Shown here piece after piece: positions 34,496-47,100 of a stretch of DNA of 64,000 nt. The notes under the pieces were generated by a model that saw only the letters and a program-made list of their open reading frames with translations, did no database searches and was not told the origin of the DNA. Both the position numbers and the translations under genes were made by a program. Source of the DNA: Thiotrichaceae bacterium UBA7357. GTDB taxonomy: Bacteria; Pseudomonadota; Gammaproteobacteria; Eutrophobiales; Eutrophobiaceae. The stretch lies in the NCBI GenBank assembly GCA_002470825.1, contig DKOR01000034.1:1-64000 (forward strand), written 5' to 3'. How positions within the stretch are numbered: the first letter of the stretch is position 1; every line of letters begins with the position of its first letter.

Positions 34496-37400
34496 CTAAG
34501 TGATTCGGAGCGCAAAATCTTTCATCTGATAAATAATTCTGCCATCTACGGTCAAAAAGCCATCTGCTTTTAGGGTTCTGCTCCGATCATCAATCTCGGT
34601 TATGATTGCCTGTACCGTAACCTTGTCATCCACCGGCAATATCTGCCCGCGATACACCCACTCGTGGTGTTGATTCAGAGCCATACTTTCGAAGACGAAT
34701 TGGCCTATTTCCAGTTCATCCTGCCAGCGTTCCCAAGCAAAGACCTTCAATAGCTGCATAAAGGATTCAAGTCCTAGTGAACCCGGCCACACAGGGTCCT
34801 CATAAAAGTGTGCCTTAAAGAACCAAGCCTCTTCCTTCACATTAGCTGTTCCTTCGATGAATCCTAAGTCATTTGAGCCGCCATCTGAGTCATATAAGGT
34901 AATTTCATCGATCATGCGCATCATATCTGCTGGCATTGGTGCTTCGGGAGGATAGGAAAATGATTTACCTCTCGCTTGTTCTTCCTGACTTGCCTTATAC
35001 GGTACAACATCCCGAATCCCGACCTGTTCCGCCAAGGCTTCATGTGAGAAGAAACCAAAATAGGTACTACCCTTATAGACTATGCCCGTATCGGCATGCA
35101 TTTCGTAATCAAAATTCTGAATAATCATACCACCCGATTGAGAGACATTAGTAATCTTGACCTTGGTGGTTAAAGTGCCCATATCTGGTGAGACTTTAAT
35201 AAATTGAGTCGCCTTACCACCCAGATTTCTAAAAGAAATATCAGTTTCGCTGGTTAATGCCGAACCCAGATAAGCGGCTAACCAGCCACAAGGTTGTAAT
35301 GCCACTTCTAACAATACTCCAAACGGCATATAGGGTTGATTGTCTTCCTTGAAATACCAGTCATTAGCAGGGATATCGTATTCGGCTTCGATAATACCGC
35401 CCGCTTTGAGTACCCATGGATCACAATCTTTGATTGATGTAATGCGATCTAAAAACTTATACGGCGGGCCTGGCAAACGTGCGATCTTACGTTCGCTATC
35501 AAATACCTTATAACGATCACCAAAGGCCTCTGAGGGTTTACCAATCGCAAAGGCGAGTATTGATTCGTTATCAAATAAGACTTGTTTTCTTTGTGTTGTT
35601 ACTTGATTGGTCCAAAGCGCTTCCAGCCGTTCGCGTTTTAAACCGCTCAGTTGTACCGACATATTTTTTATCTGCACGATAGCGCGATGGTCACCATACA
35701 TTAATGCCTCGGCCAAGACATAAGGAGTGCCGTCTGTTTTGTATCCAATCTCTTTCAGCGTGATTTCATATTGAACCGCCTTGGTTTCTTCAGTTACTTG
35801 ACCTCGACATTTTAATTGACTGACTTCGCCAATCATCGGTTCATAAACAAACTCATCCATTTCACCAACCCAGCCCATACGTAGGAGATAAACACGTAAG
35901 GTATGTAAACAGCACTCGTACATTAAAGTGCCCGGCATAACCCGATCATCGACAAAGTGACAAGTCAGAAACCAATCGTCTGGACGTATATCGGCTTCGC
36001 CTGTGATCTGACCGATACCAAATCGTCCACCAGCAGGATTCAGATTAAGTATGCGATGAACTAAGGTCATACGACCGCTAGGTAGACCGACCGGATTATT
36101 TAAGCCTATCTTTGCAAAGTCATTTCCAAAACATGAAACAAGATCGCCATCGCGCAAGGAATTCAATTGTTCATCGTCATAACGTTCGACATTCATCGTC
36201 ACAAGTTGATGCCAGTCTTCAGTTAACTTACCCTCGGTTTTTTGTTTTTCGATACTGGTCAGCACAATACCCTGCCCGGCATCGAGTTCATGTTGGCTAA
36301 AGAAACCGGCACAACCCTGTGTCATGGTGAGTAGTGGTTGACCGTTTACAGTCCCTTCAAAGTTAAAACGGAATAGACATGTATCACCTTGGCTAAAAAA
36401 CTGCTCGATATGGATATCGTAATGAATCGTTTGCCCTGCTGTCGGTAATGATCCATGGAAAGTAATACGGGCATCGAGTAAGCGATAGACCGCCAAACCT
36501 TTCGTAATATGATCTATGCCTAAATATCCCGACAAGAATAAGTCGGCCTGTCCTGCTTCCACGGCGACACAGGTTGGAATACGACCTAAATCTAGATACC
36601 AGGCACCGGGCAAGACATCATGCTCTGTGATGATGCTACCGCTTGCAGCTAAGTCATGCGTTAAGGCGTCTGCCTCGCCATTCACTTCGAGAATACGGTC
36701 AACCAACATTAATGGCTCATCGGGCAGACGCACCCGTGAAGGATATTGATCGATGTCAGCAAAATTCTCACCCAACATGTTACCAATAGACCCGACGGCA
36801 AACTCCAAACATGCCGCTCTATCAAATTGACATTCGATCTCTTCGCTGCGTACACGTTGTTCTAGACAATGAGAAGATGGTGACATCTCTACATCAGTCT
36901 CTGCCATTAACTGCATTTGCATATTGATAGCTTGCTCGAGCGTCTTTGTCATACTTTGACTGACACGCAAGAAAGCTGCTTGCGCTTCCGCGCGTGCTTG
37001 TCCTGCGAGTTGCATCTGTTCGATAATTGGTTGCAGCCCGTCGTTAGCATCCATCGGTAAAGAGCTCATATTGTGTTGCTGCCGATCAATCTGAACAACT
37101 TCTTCCCTTGTCTGTTTCTGCTTTAATTCAACGACGGCTGAGCTTATCTCATCTTCATTACCCTTTGGCGGTAAGGGTACTTTAAAAGGTTCACCGCCAG
37201 TCTTAACGCTAATATAATTTTTATATTCTGTTTTATTAGTTTCTTTTGGACTATCAAGCTGCGACAAATCAACTGACACACCTTCGACATAGAGTCTTGC
37301 CAATAATTGCATGACATTATCAATACTATCCTGTCCTTTGACACATATTGCTTTGGCAAAATATGGTTTATCGATAAGGATTTGATCAATCATTCGGGTA

Positions 37401-40400
37401 CAAGAACTACCCGGCCCCATCTCGATAAAACAACGCACACCATCTTCATAGGCACTATTAATGACCTTGGTGTAATCAAAAGGCGCCAACGCCTGATCCA
37501 AAATTGAATCTGCAGCAGAGTCCTGAGTAACGTTATACGCACCACCACGATTACCACTATAGAAAGTCACATCGTCGGGACATGTTGTTTCAAAGAGATG
37601 TAAATCGCGATAGGACTGCGCAACAGGCTTTGCGACTTCACAATGAACCGTGGTCACCCCTGAAAGCGGATGATATTGAGCTGCGAGTACTTTGACTACC
37701 TTATTTAATGCTGTGCGGTCACCACCAATCACACATTCATTCGGTGTATTGATAATCAATAAATACACGTGCTTATAATTTTCTAATACGATTTTAACAT
37801 TATCTGCACTGGTATTAATCACACCTAAGGCCCAATCAATTGGCTCATTCGTACCCCAGGCTTTTTGTACTGAGGTACAGGCCCCTGCAAGCTCTTCGGT
37901 AAACAAGGTGCTTTTCTGAATACGCTGTAGCATTTCATCCCGCGCCGTCCAGGTACGTGTTGAGAAAAAACCAGCGGTCTCACCGAGACTATAGCCAATG
38001 ACCGCATCTGGTTTAATCGCAAAACTAGTAACAACATCACTGACGAAAGTCCCTAACCAAACCTGACCGAAGATAACCTCTTCATGGCTTAATACTTTAT
38101 CAAGATTTGCTTTACTATTTTGTGACTGCCAAAAACGTCCTTTGGCAAATTGTGAAGCCAATGAATCATTTTCTGAATTCAGTTTTTCTAATACGTTTGG
38201 GAAGGCGACACCCAATTCCTGTCCCATACCCCAGAAGTGATTACCGGAGCCGGGATATACAAAGGCAAGTTTACCTTGTGATGCCATAGGGGCAACGGAA
38301 TAAAAACAACGACCGTTATCTATGGGCTGATTAGTCTGTATAGCATTGATAGCCTCATCACAGGCAAGATTAAATTCATTATTATCATTCACAAATAATG
38401 CAACGCGTAATTGTCCGTCATCATGATTATATTGAGGCGCGTCAGAAAATAATAACTTTTTAATCTTATTTATTAAGGTCTGTGAATTTTTAGCAGCAGC
38501 AATGAATAGTTTTGCGGAATTTATTTTAGCTATTGGCGCTGTATCATTTTCTTCAAGTAGGACACTAATAGCATTACCATCGAGGCTAGTTGCATTGACT
38601 AAGTTTTTTCTTGTTCCTTTGATGCGATCTTTTAGCCAGTAATGTACTTGAGAATCTTGTGTTGTTGGTAGTAAACGATACCGTAAACTGCTAACTGCAC
38701 TGGCAACAGCAAATAAACCCGTCGCAGCACCGCTATGCCCTAATGGAAACTCATTTATACTTACATTTTTAAAAATTGGAATATCTGCCAGATATCCTGC
38801 TTCACTGGCAAGTGTAATGTGATCGATGTCATCTAGATGACATCGCGCATCTATACATGCATTTTGAATCGACTCGACTTGAGCAGCGAGATTATCCTTT
38901 TTGTCATCACAGCCACCCGCCGAGGCGGCGCCAAACCCTTTGATAATGGAATAAATCTTATCACCATCACATAGTGCCTCTTCATGACGCTTCAAAATGA
39001 ATGCGGTGGCACCATCTGCAACGTTTGTGTGTTGATGATATTCGATATGACCTTTTACGGCTCTTAGATCGCTAGCCAGATCAACTGAACCGACGATGAC
39101 CTGGTCTAATTCATTTTGTTGTAAGGCACGTAAACCAGATTCCAACGCACGCAGTCCTGAGGTCTCTTCTGCGGAGACGGTGAATGACGGACCACCAATT
39201 CGAAACGCACGTGCTATGCGGCTGGCAACAATACCACCTAATGCACCCATGGTACGGTTCGCAGTCAATGCAGGGCCGCTAGCCTTACGAAGTTTCACTA
39301 TCCATTCATTTAATTCGCTTTCATTTAATACAATGCCTAAGCCTTGTAACCATTCACGCGCATACTTTTTCTGCAGCCAACGAAAATGAAAATTCGTCGT
39401 ATTTAAATCAAGCGCAATACCGATAAAGACACCAGTTCGGCATTGTTGCTCAGCGGTAAGTTCTGAAAGACCTGCATCCTCCAATGCATTTGCAGCCACT
39501 TCTAACATCAACAGTTGTTGCGGCAGCATCTCTTTTAATTCCGCAGGGGGTATTCGATAACGCCCTAAAGGTATTTTAATTTCATCAATTAAATAACCTT
39601 TGCAGTCGTTTGTTTCAGCACCCCACCAATTTCTTGGTTGAGCTGCAGACTCATTTTCGCCAAACAAAACAGCCGCATCAAATTCTAACTGGTCATGCCA
39701 AGGCCCCAGATGGGAATCCATGCCAACGATGGCAATATCTGCTTTGTCTATTGGTGCTAAAGATGCACTATTTTTAGCAACTGTGCCTGTGTCATATTGC
39801 TCAAGTAGCACATGTGCGTTTATACCACCGAAACCAAAACCACTAATTGCTGCTCGTCGAGGTATATTGATTTTCACTTCCCATGGCGCTGCTTCGGCTA
39901 AGACTTTAAACGGACTATTTGCTAAATCAATTTTATTTGAGGGCGTCTCATAATTCGCTGTCGGTGGCAGGACACCATGCTTCATCGCCAGTAATGTTTT
40001 CATCAATGCCGCTGCACCCGCCGCCGTTAATAAATGCCCCACATTACTTTTTACGGAACCAATCACACACTCGCCTTCGACATGATATTGTTTCCAAAGA
40101 TTCTTTAGAGAATTGAATTCAACACCATCACCAACAGGTGTTCCGGTACCGTGGCATTCAATGTGCTGTACTTGATTTGGCAACCAGCCAGCCTTAGCAT
40201 AAGCAGATTGCATCGCACGAGACTGTCCTTCTGTGTCCGGTGACATAATATTGCCTTCAATATCATTCGAAAGCCCAATCCCTGCTATCGTTGCATAGAT
40301 ATGATCATTATGTGCAATTGCATCTTCTAAACGCTTAAGCACAAAAATGCCAGTGCCTTCACCGACAACCAGACCATCGGCCTTGCTATCGAATGGAGAA

Positions 40401-41116
40401 CAACGACCAGATTTTGAAATAGCATTGAGTTGAGAGAATCCCATCTGCGTATAGAGACTATCGGGGCGTGATACACCGCCGGCTAACATCGCATCAGTTC
40501 GGCCCGAGACTAACTCATCTATCGCATACTTCAGTGAATAGAGTGACGAAGCACAAGCTGCGTCTAAAGTATAGGCACCCGCACCAAGACCTAGGGCCTT
40601 TGCTAATAACCCACCCGGTAAACCGGCAACGTAACGATTAAGTGCTTCAGTAGTGTCAGATTTGCCATTGGAGCTTATCTTTAATTGCGTTTCGAATAAT
40701 GTTTTGAATTGCTCATCACTTAACAACGATGATGATTCGGTAGGTAAAACAATATTGCCTATGATGATGCCCACACGACGTTTATCTATCGCATTGGTGT
40801 TGGTATCTACCCAGGCATTACGCCCAGCATGCAACAAAATCTGATACATAGGATCTAGACGATTCAACAAATCTGCATCTACATTGAATCCCTCAGGATC
40901 AAATTCAAAATTCTGTATTAAGCAGGCGCGTCGAGAATTAACTTTATCGGCTTCCTGCTTTGGAGAATACAAATCATCAGGGTCCAGCCGCCAACGATCT
41001 GTGCCTACATCAATAGCAGAATCTTTAGCGGACAAAATATTTTGCCAAAATTCATCCAGATCGCATGCGCCGGGGAATACTCCGCCAATACCTACAATTG
41101 CAATACGTTCTGCCAT
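34496..41116 (-). CDS. pfaC: PfaC-type polyunsaturated fatty acid synthase subunit (KS-CLF-AT-DH-DH)
   Basis: A 2206-residue multidomain synthase. Order: a ketosynthase (about 1-455, Cys188 in DAACASSLYS, HGTGTPVGDG, NVGHLLTAAG); a chain-length-factor KS (about 470-860, with Glu651 where the Cys should be); an acyltransferase (about 965-1290, Ser1043 in GYSLGETAG); a helical Gln/Glu linker; then four hot-dog folds making two FabA-like dehydratase units, with His1720 (CHFVDDRVMPG) and His2103 (AHFYEDPVWPG). The frame reaches a TTG at 41125; the ATG at 41116 is chosen. Unlike typical Shewanella PfaC it contains an AT, so no separate pfaB is needed. No acylglycerol-phosphate acyltransferase is fused at the end. 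Confidence 0.9.
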   Translation of the reverse strand: MAERIAIVGIGGVFPGACDLDEFWQNILSAKDSAIDVGTDRWRLDPDDLYSPKQEADKVNSRRACLIQNFEFDPEGFNVDADLLNRLDPMYQILLHAGRNAWVDTNTNAIDKRRVGIIIGNIVLPTESSSLLSDEQFKTLFETQLKISSNGKSDTTEALNRYVAGLPGGLLAKALGLGAGAYTLDAACASSLYSLKYAIDELVSGRTDAMLAGGVSRPDSLYTQMGFSQLNAISKSGRCSPFDSKADGLVVGEGTGIFVLKRLEDAIAHNDHIYATIAGIGLSNDIEGNIMSPDTEGQSRAMQSAYAKAGWLPNQVQHIECHGTGTPVGDGVEFNSLKNLWKQYHVEGECVIGSVKSNVGHLLTAAGAAALMKTLLAMKHGVLPPTANYETPSNKIDLANSPFKVLAEAAPWEVKINIPRRAAISGFGFGGINAHVLLEQYDTGTVAKNSASLAPIDKADIAIVGMDSHLGPWHDQLEFDAAVLFGENESAAQPRNWWGAETNDCKGYLIDEIKIPLGRYRIPPAELKEMLPQQLLMLEVAANALEDAGLSELTAEQQCRTGVFIGIALDLNTTNFHFRWLQKKYAREWLQGLGIVLNESELNEWIVKLRKASGPALTANRTMGALGGIVASRIARAFRIGGPSFTVSAEETSGLRALESGLRALQQNELDQVIVGSVDLASDLRAVKGHIEYHQHTNVADGATAFILKRHEEALCDGDKIYSIIKGFGAASAGGCDDKKDNLAAQVESIQNACIDARCHLDDIDHITLASEAGYLADIPIFKNVSINEFPLGHSGAATGLFAVASAVSSLRYRLLPTTQDSQVHYWLKDRIKGTRKNLVNATSLDGNAISVLLEENDTAPIAKINSAKLFIAAAKNSQTLINKIKKLLFSDAPQYNHDDGQLRVALFVNDNNEFNLACDEAINAIQTNQPIDNGRCFYSVAPMASQGKLAFVYPGSGNHFWGMGQELGVAFPNVLEKLNSENDSLASQFAKGRFWQSQNSKANLDKVLSHEEVIFGQVWLGTFVSDVVTSFAIKPDAVIGYSLGETAGFFSTRTWTARDEMLQRIQKSTLFTEELAGACTSVQKAWGTNEPIDWALGVINTSADNVKIVLENYKHVYLLIINTPNECVIGGDRTALNKVVKVLAAQYHPLSGVTTVHCEVAKPVAQSYRDLHLFETTCPDDVTFYSGNRGGAYNVTQDSAADSILDQALAPFDYTKVINSAYEDGVRCFIEMGPGSSCTRMIDQILIDKPYFAKAICVKGQDSIDNVMQLLARLYVEGVSVDLSQLDSPKETNKTEYKNYISVKTGGEPFKVPLPPKGNEDEISSAVVELKQKQTREEVVQIDRQQHNMSSLPMDANDGLQPIIEQMQLAGQARAEAQAAFLRVSQSMTKTLEQAINMQMQLMAETDVEMSPSSHCLEQRVRSEEIECQFDRAACLEFAVGSIGNMLGENFADIDQYPSRVRLPDEPLMLVDRILEVNGEADALTHDLAASGSIITEHDVLPGAWYLDLGRIPTCVAVEAGQADLFLSGYLGIDHITKGLAVYRLLDARITFHGSLPTAGQTIHYDIHIEQFFSQGDTCLFRFNFEGTVNGQPLLTMTQGCAGFFSQHELDAGQGIVLTSIEKQKTEGKLTEDWHQLVTMNVERYDDEQLNSLRDGDLVSCFGNDFAKIGLNNPVGLPSGRMTLVHRILNLNPAGGRFGIGQITGEADIRPDDWFLTCHFVDDRVMPGTLMYECCLHTLRVYLLRMGWVGEMDEFVYEPMIGEVSQLKCRGQVTEETKAVQYEITLKEIGYKTDGTPYVLAEALMYGDHRAIVQIKNMSVQLSGLKRERLEALWTNQVTTQRKQVLFDNESILAFAIGKPSEAFGDRYKVFDSERKIARLPGPPYKFLDRITSIKDCDPWVLKAGGIIEAEYDIPANDWYFKEDNQPYMPFGVLLEVALQPCGWLAAYLGSALTSETDISFRNLGGKATQFIKVSPDMGTLTTKVKITNVSQSGGMIIQNFDYEMHADTGIVYKGSTYFGFFSHEALAEQVGIRDVVPYKASQEEQARGKSFSYPPEAPMPADMMRMIDEITLYDSDGGSNDLGFIEGTANVKEEAWFFKAHFYEDPVWPGSLGLESFMQLLKVFAWERWQDELEIGQFVFESMALNQHHEWVYRGQILPVDDKVTVQAIITEIDDRSRTLKADGFLTVDGRIIYQMKDFALRIT

Positions 41117-41141
41117 TAGATTCAAAGAGAAATATTATTAC

Positions 41142-44100
41142 TTAATCTTCAATGCTAAGCGCATTTTCCTTAAACGCTAATTTTAATGAACTATCACGAA
41201 CACATTCGTAACCTTCCATTAATGCAATCAAAGTACCTTTATTATCCACAAATTCGATTGAGGCATTAGCACGATGATTCGTATGTTCGATGACATCCAC
41301 TATTACTTTAGCACCGTCCCTTGGATAGCATCGACTATATTGTCGGTAGTGGGCTATTGCCGTGGGTAATGAACCAACCCCCTGTTGCTCAAAGCTCCAT
41401 AAGATCATCATCTGAAATGCAGAATCTAGTATTAATGGATCGGTCAACCAGCTGGAACGTATTGGTTGCTTCATCCAAGCCGTCGGTGGTGGAGCTGAAT
41501 TTACATTAGCAACAATACCTTTTCCACTGCAGTGCGTTACTACTTTTATGCCGTGCAGATGCTGACCATGAAACAACTGTCCATTTTTATAATACTCACC
41601 TTGTTGATATTGGTAAGTGCCTTTGACCGCTTTAAGTTTTGGTAACACATTTTCATCATAATCATCAACCAATACCATGACGGCACTGGCGTATAATATA
41701 TCATCCGAACGTAACTCAACCGGCACTAGTGATAAATGACCTTGCTGAACCATAGTCCCTGCCAGGATCCTTAAATGAATATTTTCATTTATCTTTAATG
41801 TGATGCCTTTTAATACGCGGAAATCATCGAAGCCATGAAATTGCATGCCCGGATTCGAATGCAACGCGCCATGCGCAAACCATTCGATGATCACGGCTAC
41901 GGGTAACACGGCCTGTCCGTTCATGACATGCGAATTGAGAAAATCATTCGAACTAACTGCAAGATTACGCTCGAATGCAATGGTCAGATTACTACGCTCT
42001 GTTAAAGGTAATGACTTATTTAAAGGTATCGCCGTGAATATGTTGTCTGTTTCGCCGAGGATAACTGTTTCCACGGGTCCAGCTGATTCTATTTCTTGTA
42101 TCAGATAATCTGCGCCCGCGTTTAAACCAATGACCCCAACGCCCTCTGCTGCAAACAGTTTTTTCAATGCGGGTGTTACCATCCCGCCATCCCAAGGCCC
42201 CCAATTGATAGACAAGACCTTACAGTCTTTTCTTATTTGATTTTCAGATTGCGCAATTTTATTTAATATTTCATTAGCCGCCGCATAATCAACCTGTCCC
42301 TTACGCCCTAATCGTGCTGTGGTAGATGAATACATGACTATCAACTTCAATTCATCATTTCGAGTAGCTGAGAGCAAATTCTTTAATCCATCTACCTTGG
42401 TAGCATAAACAGCGTCGAACTGTTCAGTTGTTTTATCTTCGATTAAGCGATCAGCAAGAATACCTGCGGCATGAATAAAACCTGTCACATTACCTAACTC
42501 TATACGTGCCATATCGATCACATTGGCAACGGCGTCAGCATCAGTAACATCTACAGATGCGTATTGGACCATCGCGCCTGTTTTCTCGATACGTTGTAGA
42601 GAGTTTCTTACCTCACGATTAGCTAATATCGATTGATAACGCATTTCCAAATCAGCAGGCTTAAGCTTTTCTCCTGAATTATTGAGAATTTCTTTTTTCA
42701 TCATTACTGGTTCAGTTAATGTCGTCAACCATTCAGGTTCATCTTTCGGGTTCTGACTACGACCTAACAATAAAAGATTACATTGATAGGTGCCTGCCAG
42801 TTTTATCGCCATCTCTGCGGTTACACCACGTGCACCACCTGATATGACGATACAATCTTTTTCATTAAGCAGCTTATGTTCTGTTTGTGATTGTGATTGT
42901 GCTAGCGTTTCCTCTTGTAATGACAGTTGGAAAAGTTGTTCGCCTACCAACCCTATTTCTAACGGACCTTTAAGAAAGATCTCTTGCTGGAGTAAAGCTA
43001 TCGATAGTGAGTCAGAATCAATATCAATTGATTTACAACTGACATCATCCCATTCCTTATCTGCTGTTTTTATGAGTCCGAAGAGACCGGCTTGATCGGC
43101 ACTACCTTGTACATTGCTATCGAATCCAAAATTACCGCCTAGAGTAGTAATCGAAACCAGAAGTCCTTTTGACTTTTTTAGTGATACGCTACAGGTCTGC
43201 ATTAATGCAAAAGCATCCAGCAAAGTTTGTTTGTCTGATTGATTGTTAGCAAAGATAATTAAAGCGCCCAGTTTATCACTAGGTTTTACATTCTTGGCAA
43301 CGAATCGTGTCTTGTAACCGTTACTTTTTAATTCTTCTGCTAATTGCTTAGCTAACTCACCACCGCTTTTGCTTAACCAAATCTCTTTAGCCTGATTGAA
43401 TGCAATCGTATTTCTTTTCTCTGCATGATCAAGAGACCTTGCATGAACAACACTGCGCACTAATCTCGATTCTTTGACATCACGACACTTGCTTGGTTTT
43501 ACCTGATGCACCTGACCCGTTTTTGGAGCTATTACTCCTATTCGCGCGTTCATATAGTCAATGATTTGTTGCAGGGTTTGTAAGGCGGACATATCATCTG
43601 AGCTTACTGAGGGTAATTCAGGGACGAGTTCCTGAATAGCAGACAATATTTCTACCCGCTTGATTGAATCTATTCCCAGATCGCTATCCAGATTCATATC
43701 TAAATTTAATGTTTCTGTCGGATAACCGGTTTTATCTGCCACTACTTCTAAAAATTTTTCTGTAAAATCGTTGTCATGCTTTTTTGTTTGAGGTGCAGAC
43801 AATATTGCCGACTCTGGTGCATTCTCAGTTTGTTCTGATATAAATAATTCTATTATCGAACTTAGGGTTTGTAACTGCCCCAACTCATCAGGACTAACCA
43901 TGGGCAAATTGGGCATAGCATCTTGTAATGCCGACAAAATCTCAACGCGCTTAATTGAATCAATACCCAGATCGCTATCCAAGTTCATCTCCAGATCCAA
44001 CATCTCAATCGGATAACCCGTTTTTTTAGAGACAATATTCAATAACACTTTTTCAAAATGCTTGTCAGCTGGTGTAGTCTGTTTTGTCTCAGCGACTACC

Positions 44101-47100
44101 GCTATCTGTGTTGATTTTTCAACAACGGGTCTTCCGGCAACGATGAACTCAACAATATGCTGTAAAAACTGAAAGGTCCCTAATTCTTCCGGATTCACTG
44201 CAGCCGACCAGGGTAGTTTTTCTTGCAACGCTGAGAGAATCTCAACACGCTTGATTGAATCAATACCCAGATCAGTGTCCAGACTCATATCAAGGCTAAG
44301 CATCTCTAGTGGATAACCCGTTTTTTCAGAAACGACACTGAGCAAGAGATTATTAATATCAATGTCTATCTGTTCAGCAATTTCAGTACTTGCTGCTCTT
44401 GGTCCTTCGGCCTCTTTAATAATTGGTTTTTCAATCGCTGATGGCGCTACACTTTTTTCTTGAACAGGCACCTTCAATTTGATTTGCTGTTGTGCGGTTT
44501 GTTCTATTACTTCCTGTATTACTGGCGCCAATGGTAGACCAGACATCAATCGTTGTTGTTCTAACAATGATTGAATCGATTGTTGCGCTATCTCTTGTCC
44601 TTCAAGATATTGCTGATGCAGTCGTGCTGTTTGTTCCTGCATCTTTTGCAGCGCAAGGATACTCTCCTTCGTTGCCTGTAATAGACCTTTATTTTGTTGT
44701 GGCACAACCGGAGCAGCCCCTTGAGATGTTCGTTTTACTTCTTCCGTCATATTGATAATGGTCTTCTTTGGTTTGCTAGATGGGCGTGATTCACGCGGTA
44801 ACATGACATTTGCACCACTGATCGATACTGTCATCGGCGGTTTGGCGTCTGTCGCTGACCTTTCTAATCCTGAACAACGCGCATCCCATTTTGTCAGATC
44901 AACATCAACACCCTTTGTTGCGAGACGGGCCAATGCTATGGCTAAATCATGTTGACCTTGCTGCTTACCGGCAGAAGCATCTATCGCAATAGCAGTAAAC
45001 TCTTTATCTGCGAGAATTGCGCCTACAAGTCCCGTCAAGGTTTTGCCAGGTCCCACTTCAATAAAGGTGTTAAACCCTTCCGCATACAATTTTTCAATTT
45101 GCTCAACAAATCGAACTGGAGATGCTAGCTGGTTCGCTAGTAATTGCTTCGCTGGTTCAGCCGCTATTGGATATGCATCTGTGCTTGTATTTGAAAGCAC
45201 CTGATATTTATTCTCTGAAAACTCAAATGAGGCTAATGCCTCACCGAAAGGTTTTACTGCATCAGCAACAAACGGGCTATGAAACGCAGCCGCAACCGGC
45301 AGTTTTATCGCACGTATTTTTTCTGCTTTAGCTATTTTGGCAAAGTTATCGATTTGTTCCGTCGCACCAGAAAGTACCACCTGACTCGGCGAATTATGAT
45401 TAGCAATAATCAACTCAATATTATTCTCTTTGAGTAATGATTCAACTTCTTCGAACGCTGCAACCACCGCCAACATAGAACCACGATCACCCTCACCTGC
45501 TGACATAAGTTCACCACGGATGAGTGATAACCGGTATAAGGTCTCTGTATTGTAAACTCCCGCTGCAGAAAGCGCAGTTAACTCGCCATAGCTATGGCCA
45601 ATTGCTGCCGTTGGTGCAACAGCAAAATGATTTAATACATTTAATACACCGATACTCACCGCACCAATAGCCGGTTGCGCGTTTTGAGTTTGGCGCAATA
45701 TGTTTTCTTGTTCTTTTTCATCCGCCTTGGAAAAAACAGGTATGGGATATAAGACATCTGCCAGGCTTTGTTTACCTGTCGCTTTAATAAAAATTTGGTT
45801 TGCTTCTTCGAGTGCTGTGGAAAACTGTGGAAATTGACAAGCGAGGTCACGACACATACCGACGTATTGAGAACCTTGACCAGGGAAGATGAAGGCAATG
45901 TTATTATCTATTTTACCAGAACTATAGGTTACACCGTTTAATTTTTGCCATGTTGACTCAGAAGTATCGTTAAGCTGTTGTTTAACGTCTGCAATTAATT
46001 TTCCTAAATCTGGACTCGTCTGATTAACAACTATCGTCAAACGATATTTTGCATCCGCTTTAAATACCTGGCATGAATCGTAAGCGAAAAATCGAAGCTC
46101 CTCTGATGAGGCTAATACGGAAGCATCAGGTAATTGATTTATTAAATCAGATTTTGAATCGGCGCTGAGCCCGATAATCAATATTTTTCCGTCCCACTCA
46201 ATCTCTGTCTTTGTTTCTTCTGCCTCTTCCAGTACGCAGTGAAAATTACTCCCACCGAAACCAAAAGCGCTTAACGCTGCACGCCGTGGTGTGCTTAGTG
46301 TATTTAACCAAGGACGCTTGACTGAGTTAAGATAAATAGGTGCCGTTCCCGGGTTGATAATCTCTAGAGGTTCATCGACCTTAATACTCGGTGGTAATAC
46401 TTTATGTTTTAATGCCATTGCCGTTTTTATAAGACCGGCGACGCCTGCAGCTGCTTTTGTGTGACCTATCATCGACTTGACTGAACCGAGTGCACACCAT
46501 GTTTTGTCTTCATTACCCTGACTATAAACACCAGACAGGGCTTTGGCTTCAACCGCATCACCAACGGCTGTTCCGGTGCCATGTGCCTCGACTAATTCAA
46601 TACTTCTCGGCGTCACATCTGCTTCGCGATACGCATTCCAAAGTGCTTTGGTTTGACCTTCTGCACTAGGTGCATAGATAGCATTACCCTTTCCATCAGA
46701 AGAAGAACCCATACCTTTTAAAACCGCGTAGATTTTATCACTATCTCGTTCAGCATCTTCTAAGCGTTTTAATATCACTGCACCCAAACCTTCTCCAAGG
46801 ATCGTGCCATCACCTTCTTTTGCAAATGGACGGCTATTACCTGTGGGTGATAACGCCGGTGTTTTACTAAAACACATATACATAAATATATCGTTGAAGG
46901 TATCCATGCCGCCCGTAATCGCCATATCAACACGACCAGCACTGAGTTCTAATGCGGCGAGATGCACCGCACTTAGAGAACTGGCACAAGCCGCATCGAC
47001 CACACAGTTAGTACCACCAAGATCAAAACGATTCGCTATTCTTCCTGCAGCAACATTGCCTAATAGACCAGGGAATGAGTTTTCTTGCCAAGGGACATAA

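Noticed and set aside
34496..36000. Third hot-dog fold of PfaC lacking a catalytic His as an inactivating change
   Set aside because: Pfa dehydratases are double hot-dog units in which only one half carries the active-site His, so this is normal.
38950..39400. Second ketosynthase of PfaC with Glu instead of Cys as a dead or damaged domain
   Set aside because: This is the expected chain-length-factor domain of PfaC.
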